A DNA stretch of 39,303 bases from Ureibacillus massiliensis 4400831 = CIP 108448 = CCUG 49529 (GCF_000772965.1 NZ_JPVQ01000030.1:1-39303), one strand, 5' to 3'. Shown: positions 1-6,859, numbered from the stretch's first letter. The notes: generated by a model from the letters alone, not told the origin. Program-made: numbers and translations.

Positions 1-210
1 TTTCCAATTTTAATGTTTTTTCTGGTTGACATTTCACCACTGTGCTTTTTATTCATTATATTGATACAAATTTGGTTTTATTCTATTACTGGACAAATAT
101 GGTTTATAGTAATAAAATTCCAAATTAACATCGTTATTAATATTGTATTTTACCATAATTTTTGAATTTTCAAACTTTAGCACTTGCTTTTTACATAAAT
201 ATAATATTTC

Positions 211-243
211 GCAAAAAAGCGATTACTTATTTCGTAATCGCTT
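211..243 (-). terminator. Intrinsic terminator of thpR
   Basis: On the minus strand a perfect 10-bp stem (AAGCGATTAC, 7-nt loop, GTAATCGCTT) is followed by six T residues. It lies just past the stop codon of the phosphodiesterase gene. The rest of 1-210 is AT-rich and shows no gene or site that I can support. Confidence 0.85.
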
Positions 244-247
244 GCTA

Positions 248-814
248 CTAATTTGTTGCCACAATAGGGAAACGGGCAAATTCATGATATTTTGGCGTTT
301 TATCTAAATGGGTTTCATAGAGTACAATTTCATTCACGTGAAATGCAAACTCATTTGTTTTTAAGAAATTTAATTTCCCTTTATCAAACGATTCTTCACC
401 TTTCCATTTCCTCGCTATTGTAATGTGTGGTTTGAATGGTTTTTTATCTAATTGAAAGCCTATTTTTATACACATTTCGTAGATTTTTTTCTGTAATTGC
501 TTTAAATCCTCTGATTCTTTGACACCTGCCCAAAAAATTCGCGGACTAGTTGGTGGTCCAAAGGTACCGAATTCGTTAACAGTCATTTCGAATGATATTT
601 CTTCTGATAACACCGGACCCATCAATTCAATCACTTGTTCCAATTGATTCTTCTCTGCAAACCCTAAAAAGGCAAGAGTAATGTGATAATCTTCTCGATG
701 CACCCATCTCGAAAATGGAAATTGTTGTTGATTCGTTTCTACCCACTCGCCAATAAATTCCTTCACTTCTTTCGGAAGCTTTACTGCCAAGAAATAATGA
801 TGATTGTCTGCCAT
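248..814 (-). CDS. thpR: RNA 2',3'-cyclic phosphodiesterase (2H family, ThpR/LigT)
   Basis: The predicted protein has 188 residues, the usual size for the 2H phosphoesterase family. Both signature motifs are visible: H44-I-T46 within YHITLAFLG and H130-I-T132 within KPHITIAR. These two His-x-Thr pairs form the catalytic site that opens 2',3'-cyclic phosphates; in vitro such enzymes also join tRNA half molecules. It is a soluble cytosolic enzyme. The ATG start is preceded by AAGGAAAG at good spacing. It is transcribed alone and ends in a strong terminator, downstream of the SMR gene pair. The physiological substrate in Firmicutes is not settled. Confidence 0.9.
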   Translation of the reverse strand: MADNHHYFLAVKLPKEVKEFIGEWVETNQQQFPFSRWVHREDYHITLAFLGFAEKNQLEQVIELMGPVLSEEISFEMTVNEFGTFGPPTSPRIFWAGVKESEDLKQLQKKIYEMCIKIGFQLDKKPFKPHITIARKWKGEESFDKGKLNFLKTNEFAFHVNEIVLYETHLDKTPKYHEFARFPIVATN

Positions 815-889
815 AATTACTTTCCTTCCATAAATGATTCATCTATATATAAGTATAGCTATTTTCATCATTCACTTCTTCATCTGAAT

Positions 890-1207
890 TTAACCGCTCA
901 CGATTTTCAAACCAACTGCCGCGATGAGAATCATGGAAATATACACCATTCTTTTCCAATCCTTTGATTCTCCATAAAATAGCATACCCACAATTGTCCC
1001 ACCAACAACGCCAATTCCTGTCCAAATTGCATAAGCCGTTCCCATTGGAATTGTATCCATGGAGTATTGTAATAAAAATAAACTAATACAAAATCCAACA
1101 ATTAATAAAACAAAAGGCTTCCAACTCTTATTCACACTTAATTGATTCATCATCGCCACTCCAAAAGTTTCAAATATACCAGCTAAAATCAACGCAATCC
1201 AATCCAT
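890..1207 (-). CDS. ykkD: SMR family efflux subunit, YkkD-like (guanidinium/multidrug exporter)
   Basis: This 105-residue protein consists of four hydrophobic helices and is a small multidrug resistance transporter subunit. The membrane-embedded, substrate- and proton-binding glutamate of the family is E13 in the first helix (GIFETFG). The GTAYAIWTGIGVVGG segment in helix 3 is typical of SMR proteins. Its ATG overlaps the stop codon of the upstream SMR gene by one base (TAATG), so the two are translationally coupled. By analogy with B. subtilis YkkCD they form a heterodimer. The upstream guanidine-I riboswitch implies export of guanidinium or a related cation. Confidence 0.88.
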   Translation of the reverse strand: MDWIALILAGIFETFGVAMMNQLSVNKSWKPFVLLIVGFCISLFLLQYSMDTIPMGTAYAIWTGIGVVGGTIVGMLFYGESKDWKRMVYISMILIAAVGLKIVSG

Positions 1208-1548
1208 TATACATTAGCCTCCTCTTTTTCTTCTTTATCCGTCTGGAGTTTTAATCCAACAACACCTATAAGCAATAGGAATATGAAGGCGATTTTGACT
1301 AAATTAATCAGCTCCCCAAAGAAGAGTATTTCTGAAATAACGGCTCCAGCAGTGCCTAATCCAACGAATACTGTATAAGCCGTTCCAGTCGGTAGCACTT
1401 GGTTTGCTGAAAGTAAAAAATAATTACAAATGATGATAGCAATAATAGTACCTATCCAGCTCCATAGATTACCTGAATGGGCTAACCCAATAATCCAAAG
1501 TACTTCAAATAAAGCAGCAAGCAGTATTTTTATCCAATGTTTATTCAT
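1207..1548 (-). CDS. ykkC: SMR family efflux subunit, YkkC-like (guanidinium/multidrug exporter)
   Basis: I start this gene at ATG 1548 because AGGGAGGCG stands just upstream. The longer open frame to a TTG at 1578 would begin inside the terminator U tract. The 113-residue product has four membrane helices, the essential glutamate E15 in helix 1 (LFEVLW), the PTGTAYTVFVGLGTAG helix-3 signature and a charged cytosolic tail (DKEEKEE). It is the first gene of a two-gene SMR operon. A guanidine-I riboswitch and its terminator lie immediately upstream, so expression should rise when guanidine accumulates. SMR pairs behind this riboswitch act as guanidinium or multidrug antiporters. Confidence 0.88.
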   Translation of the reverse strand: MNKHWIKILLAALFEVLWIIGLAHSGNLWSWIGTIIAIIICNYFLLSANQVLPTGTAYTVFVGLGTAGAVISEILFFGELINLVKIAFIFLLLIGVVGLKLQTDKEEKEEANV

Positions 1549-1575
1549 TTTGAACGCCTCCCTAATTTTTACGAA

Positions 1576-1624
1576 CAAAAAAAGCCTAAGAGATTACTAA
1601 ATAAATAGTATCTCCCAGGCTTTT
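1576..1624 (-). terminator. Riboswitch-controlled terminator hairpin
   Basis: On the minus strand a long stem (AAAGCCTGGGAGATACTA paired with TAGTAATCTCTTAGGCTTT, one bulge) is followed by a run of T. The 5' arm contains the conserved 3' end of the guanidine-I aptamer (AAAGCC-GGGAGA). Ligand-bound aptamer and terminator are therefore mutually exclusive, which is an ON switch. Confidence 0.85.
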
Positions 1625-1700
1625 GTCCTTCCGTGTTACAGTTAAACTGTACGTTTTCTCTCGGACCAGACCAAATATAATTTGCGGAACCCTAGAAAAC
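1596..1700 (-). promoter_or_regulatory. Guanidine-I (ykkC) riboswitch
   Basis: Reading the minus strand, the conserved blocks of the ykkC class appear in order: CTAGGGTTCCGC (1695-1684), GGTCTGGTCCGAGAGAAAACG (about 1673-1653), ACACGGAAGGACAAAAGCC and GGGAGA next to the terminator. Known members of this class bind guanidinium and control SMR exporters or carboxylases. The downstream genes are an SMR pair, so context and aptamer agree. I assigned it from recalled consensus, not from a covariance search. Confidence 0.9.
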
Positions 1701-1723
1701 TTTTAAATATCTAATTGATTTGT

Positions 1724-1752
1724 ATTATGGCACATGCATGTCATCTTTTCAA
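1724..1752 (-). promoter_or_regulatory. Sigma-A type promoter for the ykkCD operon
   Basis: On the minus strand TTGAAA (1752-1747) is separated by 17 bp from CATAAT (1729-1724). Transcription would start about 1717, shortly before the riboswitch aptamer. A perfect ACATGCATGT palindrome sits in the spacer. Confidence 0.6.
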
Positions 1753-1880
1753 GAGTTGTGTCCATTTAGAATTTTTTTGTATATCACTTCTCCATTTTAA
1801 ATTCCCTATCCCCTATCCTTTTAATTTGTAGGCTTCATTCGTTATGATAATAAAAGAGACTTGGTAGTTGGGGTGATAAA

Positions 1881-2696
1881 ATGGCAAAAGATAGAGAAGA
1901 GCATGAACAGGAACCTATTAGTGAAGAGGAATTGATCGAGCTCGTCCTTGAAGCACAAAGGGAAGCCCTCGAAAAGGAGCGGCAGGCACGGCTAGAAGGA
2001 AAACCAATTAAACCAAAGCGAACTCCTCCGTTTGCGAGACTTATCGCTTGGCTGATTGCCATCACACTTACTTTTGGTTCGTTCGCTGTTATATTCGAGA
2101 TTTTCTCAATCCCAGCAGTAGAGTTTTTAAAAACATCCGCGAGACTATCATCTCAAAACGATATTCAAACATACAAACAAGCAGTAGTACAGATTTCTAC
2201 AGAGGAAAGCAAAGGGACAGGCTTTACGATTTCAGAAGATGGATTAATACTAACTAACGCTCATGTTATTGAAGATGCCCTCACCCTAACTGTCTATTTC
2301 CCTGAAGACGGTATTTATAAAGCAGAAGTGGTGGCTAGCTATCCGGAAATTGATACTGCCATCTTACAAGTAGAGGGAAACAATCTCCCCTATTTAACCC
2401 TTGCGGAAAACTATAAGTTTACATCAAGTGAGGCCGTTTATTTTATTGGAAATCCACTCTTTTTTTCCGGTATCGCCAATGAAGGTCATGTCCTTGGGAA
2501 AAAGCTGCTTTCTGATTGGCATGATGAAGTTTACATGATGCGAGCACCTGTTTACAGAGGAAACAGTGGTAGCCCAGTCATTAATATGAATGGCGAGGTC
2601 ATCGGAGTTGTTTTTGCTACAATTGAGGATGATGAACATGGCCATGTTGGATTGTTTATTCCAGTAAACCTTATACACGAGCGAATGATCAATTAA
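1881..2696 (+). CDS. Membrane-anchored trypsin-like (S1C/HtrA-type) serine protease without PDZ domain
   Basis: The 271-residue protein begins with a charged, Glu-rich cytosolic segment (1-50), followed by one membrane helix (about 52-74) and an extracytoplasmic trypsin-fold domain. The catalytic triad is readable: H128 in TNAHVIED, D158 in EIDTAILQV and S229 in RGNSGSPV. Classical HtrA/DegP proteins add a C-terminal PDZ domain; this one ends right after the protease domain (GLFIPVNLIHERMIN). It is therefore a short surface protease of the S1C type. The ATG follows GGGGTGA. It is a single gene, convergent with the flavin oxidoreductase. A role in envelope protein quality control is inference. 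Confidence 0.8.
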   Translation: MAKDREEHEQEPISEEELIELVLEAQREALEKERQARLEGKPIKPKRTPPFARLIAWLIAITLTFGSFAVIFEIFSIPAVEFLKTSARLSSQNDIQTYKQAVVQISTEESKGTGFTISEDGLILTNAHVIEDALTLTVYFPEDGIYKAEVVASYPEIDTAILQVEGNNLPYLTLAENYKFTSSEAVYFIGNPLFFSGIANEGHVLGKKLLSDWHDEVYMMRAPVYRGNSGSPVINMNGEVIGVVFATIEDDEHGHVGLFIPVNLIHERMIN

Positions 2697-2717
2697 AATT
2701 TAAAAATGTAATAATAC

Positions 2718-2757
2718 AATAAGGAGCTGTTTCAAAAACAGGAAATAGCTCCTTATT
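2718..2757. terminator. Hairpin between convergent genes
   Basis: An 11-bp perfect stem (AATAAGGAGCT and AGCTCCTTATT) around an 18-nt loop lies between the stops of the protease and flavin oxidoreductase genes. No clean U run follows on either strand, so termination is probable but not certain. Confidence 0.6.
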
Positions 2758-2778
2758 AACCTTAAAAACAAACTAACA

Positions 2779-3777
2779 TTATCCCATAAACTCTTTCGCC
2801 AATAGACGGTAGACTTTCAATCTCATTTCTTGGGAATGTGGAATTGTACATATCATCGCTTCATCAAAGCCGTATATTTCCTGTTCCTGTCTTAAGAAAT
2901 CCCCTACTTCTTTCGCTGTTCCTACGATATTTGATTTGCGATTTTCCTGAATCCACATTTTATCCATTTCTGTTAATGGATAATCCTTGGCTTCTTCTGG
3001 CGTTAATCGTGGTGCATCCACCTGCCCTCGCATAAATAGCATCTTAGCAATATCAGCAGGTTTTGCTTCATACTCAGCTTCTTCTCTTGTTTCTCCTACA
3101 GTTACAAAATAAGAAACAACAATTTCTGGTTTTTCCATATAAACAGATGGCTTAAAGTTTGCTCGATATGCATCAAAAAACGCTTTATTCATCATACCGT
3201 TGAAGAACTGCGCATAGGAATAGCCCAGTCCCATTCTGCCAGCCTGAACAGCGCTATTCCCACTAGATCCTAATAACCAAGCAGAAGGCAATACAATATT
3301 AGAAGGACCCGCAATAGCTCTACGATAATAAGGTGCTTCTGGTGTTTCATCATTTACATATTGCAAAGCAACTTCAATTTTTTCGTATATATTATCCACT
3401 TCTGGTTGGCGTCCATCTGCTAATGCATACATCGCATAATGGTCTCCACCAGGTGCTCGCCCGATCCCAAAATCGATACGACCAGGTGCTAGAGCACTTA
3501 ATGTCTTAAAATTCTCTGCAACTTTGTATGGTGAATAGTGCATAATCATCGTTCCGCCAGTTCCAACACGTATACGTTTCGTCTTAGCAGCAATATACGC
3601 AGCTGTAATTTCTGGTGAGGAGCTTGCAAAACCTTTTGTATTATGATGTTCAGCCATCCAAATTCTTTCATAGCCTAACTCTTCTGCAACAACCGCTAAT
3701 TCAACAGCTTTAGCTAATGCATCTTGTGCAGTATTGCCTTTAGTGATTGGTGCTTGATCTAAAACACTTAACTTCAT
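2779..3777 (-). CDS. LLM class flavin-dependent oxidoreductase (luciferase-like monooxygenase)
   Basis: The 332-residue product has the typical start of bacterial luciferase-like proteins (MKLSVLDQAPITKG), the GYERIWMAEHHNT segment and the GTGGTMIMHYSPYKVAENFKTL strand-helix that contacts flavin. It also has the GRAPGGD loop, as in the MsnO8 subgroup. Members are cytosolic FMN-dependent oxidoreductases or monooxygenases; the substrate cannot be read from sequence. The ATG is preceded by AAGGGGAG. A palindrome TTGCAT-GTT-ATGCAA lies 26 bp upstream of the start. It sits on the left edge of the long operator-rich gap that also precedes the aldo/keto reductase, which suggests shared redox or electrophile control. 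Confidence 0.85.
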   Translation of the reverse strand: MKLSVLDQAPITKGNTAQDALAKAVELAVVAEELGYERIWMAEHHNTKGFASSSPEITAAYIAAKTKRIRVGTGGTMIMHYSPYKVAENFKTLSALAPGRIDFGIGRAPGGDHYAMYALADGRQPEVDNIYEKIEVALQYVNDETPEAPYYRRAIAGPSNIVLPSAWLLGSSGNSAVQAGRMGLGYSYAQFFNGMMNKAFFDAYRANFKPSVYMEKPEIVVSYFVTVGETREEAEYEAKPADIAKMLFMRGQVDAPRLTPEEAKDYPLTEMDKMWIQENRKSNIVGTAKEVGDFLRQEQEIYGFDEAMICTIPHSQEMRLKVYRLLAKEFMG

Positions 3778-3802
3778 GATTTGAAACTCCCCTTTATAAA
3801 TA

Positions 3803-3817
3803 TTGCATGTTATGCAA
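3803..3817. promoter_or_regulatory. Palindrome in the leader of the flavin oxidoreductase gene
   Basis: TTGCAT-N3-ATGCAA is a perfect 6-bp inverted repeat between the ribosome binding site and the presumed promoter. It is a plausible repressor-binding site. The adjoining GCAAACTTATTTCC resembles a worn copy of the TGTAAACTTARTTGACA element found further right. Confidence 0.4.
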
Positions 3818-3975
3818 ACTTATTTCCTATTGCTAACTTTATTTTAACGAACAACATCACACATTATCCAATTTGCTGTTTGGAAAAAACGTACTAACAA
3901 TTTTCGCAGCAATAAATTTTCGACGGGGTATTAGTAAATAAACCGACAATTCATTTTTTTATTCTAATATTTTCA

Positions 3976-3990
3976 TCAACTTAGTTTACA
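3976..3990. repeat. MarR-type operator-like element, copy A
   Basis: The sequence TCAACTTAGTTTACA is the reverse orientation of the TGTAAACTNARTTGA element; the element is palindromic, so orientation is weak. It lies in the 1,027-bp gene-free gap 3778-4804, which is very AT-rich and otherwise holds copies B-D, four CGACA-type boxes (3943, 4097, 4340, 4409) and the promoters listed separately. Confidence 0.5.
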
Positions 3991-4127
3991 TAAATTCTAG
4001 TTATTTAGTCCATTTATAAACCATATAAATCAGTTTTCAACACTATACAATGAATGTTTAAGTTTTTTTAATAAAACAAATCGCATTCCTTTTAATTCGA
4101 CAGTTCATTTTTCTAATATATTTTATC

Positions 4128-4145
4128 TGTAAACTTAATTGACAA
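4128..4145 (+). repeat. MarR-type operator-like element, copy B
   Basis: TGTAAACTTAATTGACAA matches the MarR-gene operator pattern TTGT(A/C)AA-N5-TTGACAA. Its core is 154 bp right of copy A. It includes a TTGACA -35 hexamer, but no convincing -10 box follows at 16-18 bp. Confidence 0.55.
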
Positions 4146-4283
4146 AAATATATTGATTTGAAATTTTTATAAGTGTTATAAATAGAGTTATAGGCAACTC
4201 TCCAATTAACTAATTATTTTTTTATGAAAGTAGTATGCTAAATTCATATTCTCCCCTATATTATTTTAATTATATAACTTTTA

Positions 4284-4301
4284 TGTAAACTACATTGACA
4301 A
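4284..4301 (+). repeat. MarR-type operator-like element, copy C
   Basis: TGTAAACTACATTGACAA has the same half sites and 5-bp spacer as the operator before the CarD-like gene. Its core is 156 bp right of copy B. The included TTGACA lacks a good -10 partner. Confidence 0.55.
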
Positions 4302-4440
4302 AAAAACTCTAATGATTACCTTATTTTAAATATTTGAGACGACAATATTTAACAGCCTCTTTTCATACATAACTATCTAAATAAAATATTAGTTTTTTCA
4401 TACTATATCCGACAATTAAGAGTCTTTTCATCACAAATAT

Positions 4441-4458
4441 CGTAAACTTAGTTGACAA
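4441..4458 (+). repeat. MarR-type operator-like element, copy D
   Basis: CGTAAACTTAGTTGACAA is the rightmost copy, 157 bp from copy C. Unlike B and C, its TTGACA has a proper -10 box downstream, so this copy could control a working promoter. Confidence 0.55.
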
Positions 4459-4480
4459 AAAATAGAGAACGAATTATTAT
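4452..4480 (+). promoter_or_regulatory. Sigma-A type promoter inside operator copy D
   Basis: TTGACA (4452-4457), a 17-bp spacer and TATTAT (4475-4480) form a near-consensus promoter reading toward the aldo/keto reductase, about 325 bp before its start. The -35 lies in the operator half site, so binding there would block transcription. Confidence 0.55.
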
Positions 4481-4660
4481 TCTCTCCCATTTTTTCACCT
4501 TTTAAAAATCAAAGCCTGCAAATATTTTCTTTAACCTTACTGCATAAACTGTCCACCAGATTATTTTTCCTTTTTCGACTTTTAATTTTATGAAACATAA
4601 TTGGAAATAGTCTTTTTCCTCACCAATCTCTTTACATAATAAAAAACAAGTTCATATTGT

Positions 4661-4689
4661 TTGATACAGGAATTGGAATTTTTTAAAAT
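4661..4689 (+). promoter_or_regulatory. Proximal promoter of the aldo/keto reductase gene
   Basis: TTGATA (4661-4666) and TAAAAT (4684-4689) are spaced by 17 bp. The predicted start, about 4696, falls directly at the base of the hairpin at 4698-4740. Confidence 0.5.
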
Positions 4690-4697
4690 TTAATAGA

Positions 4698-4740
4698 GGG
4701 ATGGCATTAACTGAAAATTTAAATTTTCGAAGAGCATCCC
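4698..4740 (+). promoter_or_regulatory. Stem-loop at the 5' end of the aldo/keto reductase mRNA
   Basis: An outer stem GGGATG/CATCCC encloses a perfect inner palindrome GAAAATTTAAATTTTC. There is no U run, so it is not a terminator. A 5'-terminal hairpin of this kind often stabilises mRNA; a regulatory role here is inference. Confidence 0.45.
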
Positions 4741-4804
4741 CCGATTGCTTCATGATTTATATTCAATTAGATGATACGTAATCTTTCGAAAAGGGGTAAT
4801 AGGA

Positions 4805-5740
4805 ATGGGAAACAAAGTTCAACTTGGTAAATCGGAATTATATGTTAATCCTCTTGGTTTAGGTACAAATGCAGTTGGAGGGCATAATATATTTCCAAAT
4901 ACGGATGAAGAAGCTGGGAAGCATCTAGTTCGTACTGCTATTAATCATGGAATTAATTTTATCGATACCGCATTTATGTATGGTCCAGCTCGTTCAGAAG
5001 AGTTGATTGGCGAAGTAGTAAAAGAATCAGGAAAACGTTCCGAGTTAATCATTGCAACAAAAATAGGCCCTAAATTTGTCGACGGTAATATGACGATGGA
5101 CAATTCTCCTGAATTTCTAAAAACGGAGACTGAAAAATCATTAAAACGTCTTCAAACAGATTATATTGATTTGCTTTATATCCACTTTCCAGACGAAAGC
5201 ACACCAAAGGATGAGGCTATTGGTGCATTAAAACAATTAAAAGATGAAGGAAAAATTCGTGCAATCGGGGTTTCAAACTTTTCCTTAGACCAATTAAAAG
5301 AAGCAAATAAAGATGGTTATGTGGATGTATTACAAGGAAATTATAATTTGATTAACCGAAGTGCAGAACAAACTTACTTCCCTTATACCATAGAGAAGCA
5401 AATTTCCTTTATTCCATACTTTCCTCTTGCCTCAGGTCTGTTAACAGGAAAATATACAAAGGATACAGCAATAGATCCCGGTCGTTTGAAACAACCTCAT
5501 TTCCAAGGGGAAGCATTTATCAGCAATGTCGAAAAGGTTGAACGCATTCGTGAAATCGCAAATGCCAAAGGGGCAGCGGTTGCAAATGTTGTTCTCGCAT
5601 GGTATTTATCACAAAAAGCGATTGCAGCTGTAATTCCAGGTGCAAAACATTCAGAACAAGTTTTAAACAACTTAAAAACGTTAGATGTGAAGCTAACTTC
5701 TGAAGAAATCCAACGTATCGATCAGATTTTCGCTGGATAA
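4805..5740 (+). CDS. Aldo/keto reductase
   Basis: The 311-residue protein is a standard-length NADPH-dependent aldo/keto reductase with a TIM-barrel fold. The catalytic tetrad is complete: D54 and Y59 (IDTAFMYG), K86 (ATKIG) and H127 (YIHFPD). The C-terminal IPGAKHSEQ region matches the family's cofactor-binding segment. It reduces aldehydes or ketones in the cytosol; the natural substrate is unknown. The ATG is preceded by AAGGGG. It has its own promoter and terminator. It faces the MarR gene and lies behind an array of MarR-type operator elements, so induction by electrophiles or carbonyls is a reasonable inference. Confidence 0.9.
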   Translation: MGNKVQLGKSELYVNPLGLGTNAVGGHNIFPNTDEEAGKHLVRTAINHGINFIDTAFMYGPARSEELIGEVVKESGKRSELIIATKIGPKFVDGNMTMDNSPEFLKTETEKSLKRLQTDYIDLLYIHFPDESTPKDEAIGALKQLKDEGKIRAIGVSNFSLDQLKEANKDGYVDVLQGNYNLINRSAEQTYFPYTIEKQISFIPYFPLASGLLTGKYTKDTAIDPGRLKQPHFQGEAFISNVEKVERIREIANAKGAAVANVVLAWYLSQKAIAAVIPGAKHSEQVLNNLKTLDVKLTSEEIQRIDQIFAG

Positions 5741-5744
5741 ATGC

Positions 5745-5782
5745 AAAAGCGAGAGGACGTTTAATAATCCTCTCGCTTTTTT
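5745..5782. terminator. Bidirectional terminator, aldo/keto reductase and marR
   Basis: AAAAGCGAGAGGA pairs with TCCTCTCGCTTTT around a 10-nt loop. T runs follow on both strands, serving the two convergent genes. Confidence 0.88.
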
Positions 5783-6209
5783 ATATTCCCCAATTCATTT
5801 TAAGTATATCTTTTAAAAGGGTAAGCCTTTCAGCTCCTATGTTTTGTGCAACCTTTTTTTCTATCTGATCTTTAATTTCCTCATACTTTTTAAAGCATTG
5901 TTCACCTAATTTTGTTAATTGAATGCATTTATCTCTTTTATTATGTTCTGCATTACTTATTTCAACTAGCCCTTTTGCTTCCAAGCTTTTAATATTTTTA
6001 TGTGTTGCTTGTCTAGTGATCGTAACATTTTTTGTTACCATAGAAATCGTTGTCTTTTGGCCATAAATTCTCGCCATAATATACCATTCTGAATTTGAAA
6101 TTTTTATATCACTATACTCTTCCCATGTATGATTTGCCATTTGTTGAAGTACGACTTGTCGTTCGCTTATTAAATTCACTATTCCAAGAGTATCAAGTGG
6201 ATATTCCAA
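5781..6209 (-). CDS. MarR family transcriptional regulator
   Basis: The product is a compact winged-helix repressor. The recognition helix region is TITRQATHKNIKSLEAKGLVEI and the wing is HNKRDKCIQLTKLG, followed by a long C-terminal dimerisation helix. The open frame extends to a GTG at 6218, but AGAGGTG covers that codon. The same AGAGGTG has ideal 6-nt spacing to TTG 6209, so I prefer the TTG start (142 residues). One cysteine (in KRDKCIQ) and a second (GEQCFKK) could be redox sensors, unproven. It is divergent from a CarD-like gene; the shared palindrome between them contains both -35 boxes, so it most likely represses itself and that gene. Confidence 0.88.
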   Translation of the reverse strand: MEYPLDTLGIVNLISERQVVLQQMANHTWEEYSDIKISNSEWYIMARIYGQKTTISMVTKNVTITRQATHKNIKSLEAKGLVEISNAEHNKRDKCIQLTKLGEQCFKKYEEIKDQIEKKVAQNIGAERLTLLKDILKMNWGI

Positions 6210-6238
6210 CGACTTCACCTCTAATCATTATTAAATTT

Positions 6239-6267
6239 AATATAGTCAGCTACCTTCAATTTGTCAA
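6239..6267 (-). promoter_or_regulatory. Promoter of the marR gene
   Basis: On the minus strand TTGACA (6267-6262), a 17-bp spacer and TATATT (6244-6239) form a near-consensus sigma-A promoter. Its -35 is one arm of the palindrome at 6261-6279. Confidence 0.75.
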
Positions 6268-6279
6268 CCGAATTGACAA
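6261..6279. promoter_or_regulatory. MarR operator O1 shared by divergent promoters
   Basis: TTGTCAA-CCGAA-TTGACAA is a perfect 7-bp inverted repeat with 5-bp spacer. Each arm carries the TTGACA -35 box of one of the two divergent promoters, so a bound dimer would block both. Assignment to the adjacent MarR protein is by position and symmetry. Confidence 0.75.
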
Positions 6280-6301
6280 TTAGCATTTTACGTGTTACAA
6301 T
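6273..6301 (+). promoter_or_regulatory. Promoter of the CarD-like gene
   Basis: TTGACA (6273-6278), 17 bp, TACAAT (6296-6301). The -35 is the right arm of operator O1 and the start site, about 6308, lies within operator O2. Confidence 0.75.
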
Positions 6302-6305
6302 TGAA

Positions 6306-6324
6306 TTGTAAACTAGGTTGACAA
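6306..6324. promoter_or_regulatory. MarR operator O2 at the CarD-gene start site
   Basis: TTGTAAA-CTAGG-TTGACAA keeps the half sites and 5-bp spacing of O1, with one mismatch in symmetry. Centre-to-centre distance to O1 is 45 bp. It overlaps the predicted transcription start of the CarD-like gene. Confidence 0.65.
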
Positions 6325-6346
6325 AATATATAAAGGTGGTATCTGT

Positions 6347-6844
6347 ATGTATAATATTGGTGATTTAATCATTTATTCGTCACATGGTATTTGTGAGATT
6401 GATGATATAACAGAAAAAACCTTCTCTGAGGAAACAAAGACCTATTATGTAATGCATCCTTTAAACAATCAACAATTAGTTATTCACATCCCTATTAATA
6501 GTAAAAAATTAAATTTAAGTGATGTTGTAGATAAAAAAACAGCAATGAAAATTATTGATTCATTTAAAAATTTAGGCGTTGAATGGATCGAAAAAAATAA
6601 TCATCGAATCCATATATATTCTGAAGCGATAAAAAAAGGCGACCGATTTGAAATTGCTAAAATCGTAAACACTTTAATGGCTAAGCAAAAAGATGATGAG
6701 GCTAATGGGAAAAAACTTGGAAACCAAGATGTAAAGCTTCTGAACACTATTCAAAACAGTCTCTTCTCAGAGCTAGCACTTTCATTAAATACAACTACTG
6801 AAGATATTTATAATCAAGTCGAAAGAAATTTACAAGTACAGTAA
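6347..6844 (+). CDS. CarD/CdnL-family transcriptional regulator
   Basis: The 165-residue protein opens with the RNA-polymerase-interacting fold shared by CarD, CdnL and the Mfd N-terminal region (YNIGDLIIYSSHGICEIDDI, then KTYYVMHPL). The remainder is a helical domain as in CdnL proteins. Such proteins bind the RNA polymerase beta subunit and stabilise open complexes at promoters; they act in the cytosol on many genes. AAAGGTGG precedes the ATG. Unusually, the gene is transcribed from a promoter flanked by two MarR-type operators and divergent from the MarR gene, so a global polymerase factor here seems to be under local inducible control. It ends in a strong terminator. Confidence 0.8.
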   Translation: MYNIGDLIIYSSHGICEIDDITEKTFSEETKTYYVMHPLNNQQLVIHIPINSKKLNLSDVVDKKTAMKIIDSFKNLGVEWIEKNNHRIHIYSEAIKKGDRFEIAKIVNTLMAKQKDDEANGKKLGNQDVKLLNTIQNSLFSELALSLNTTTEDIYNQVERNLQVQ

Positions 6845-6859
6845 AGAGTAAATAAAACT

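Noticed and set aside
13-32. CTGGTTGACA near the left edge resembling the MarR element
   Set aside because: The left half site is missing and no -10 follows at proper distance; likely chance in AT-rich DNA.
1549-1578. N-terminal extension of the first SMR gene to a TTG
   Set aside because: The extension lies in the terminator tail; AGGGAGGCG clearly serves ATG 1548.
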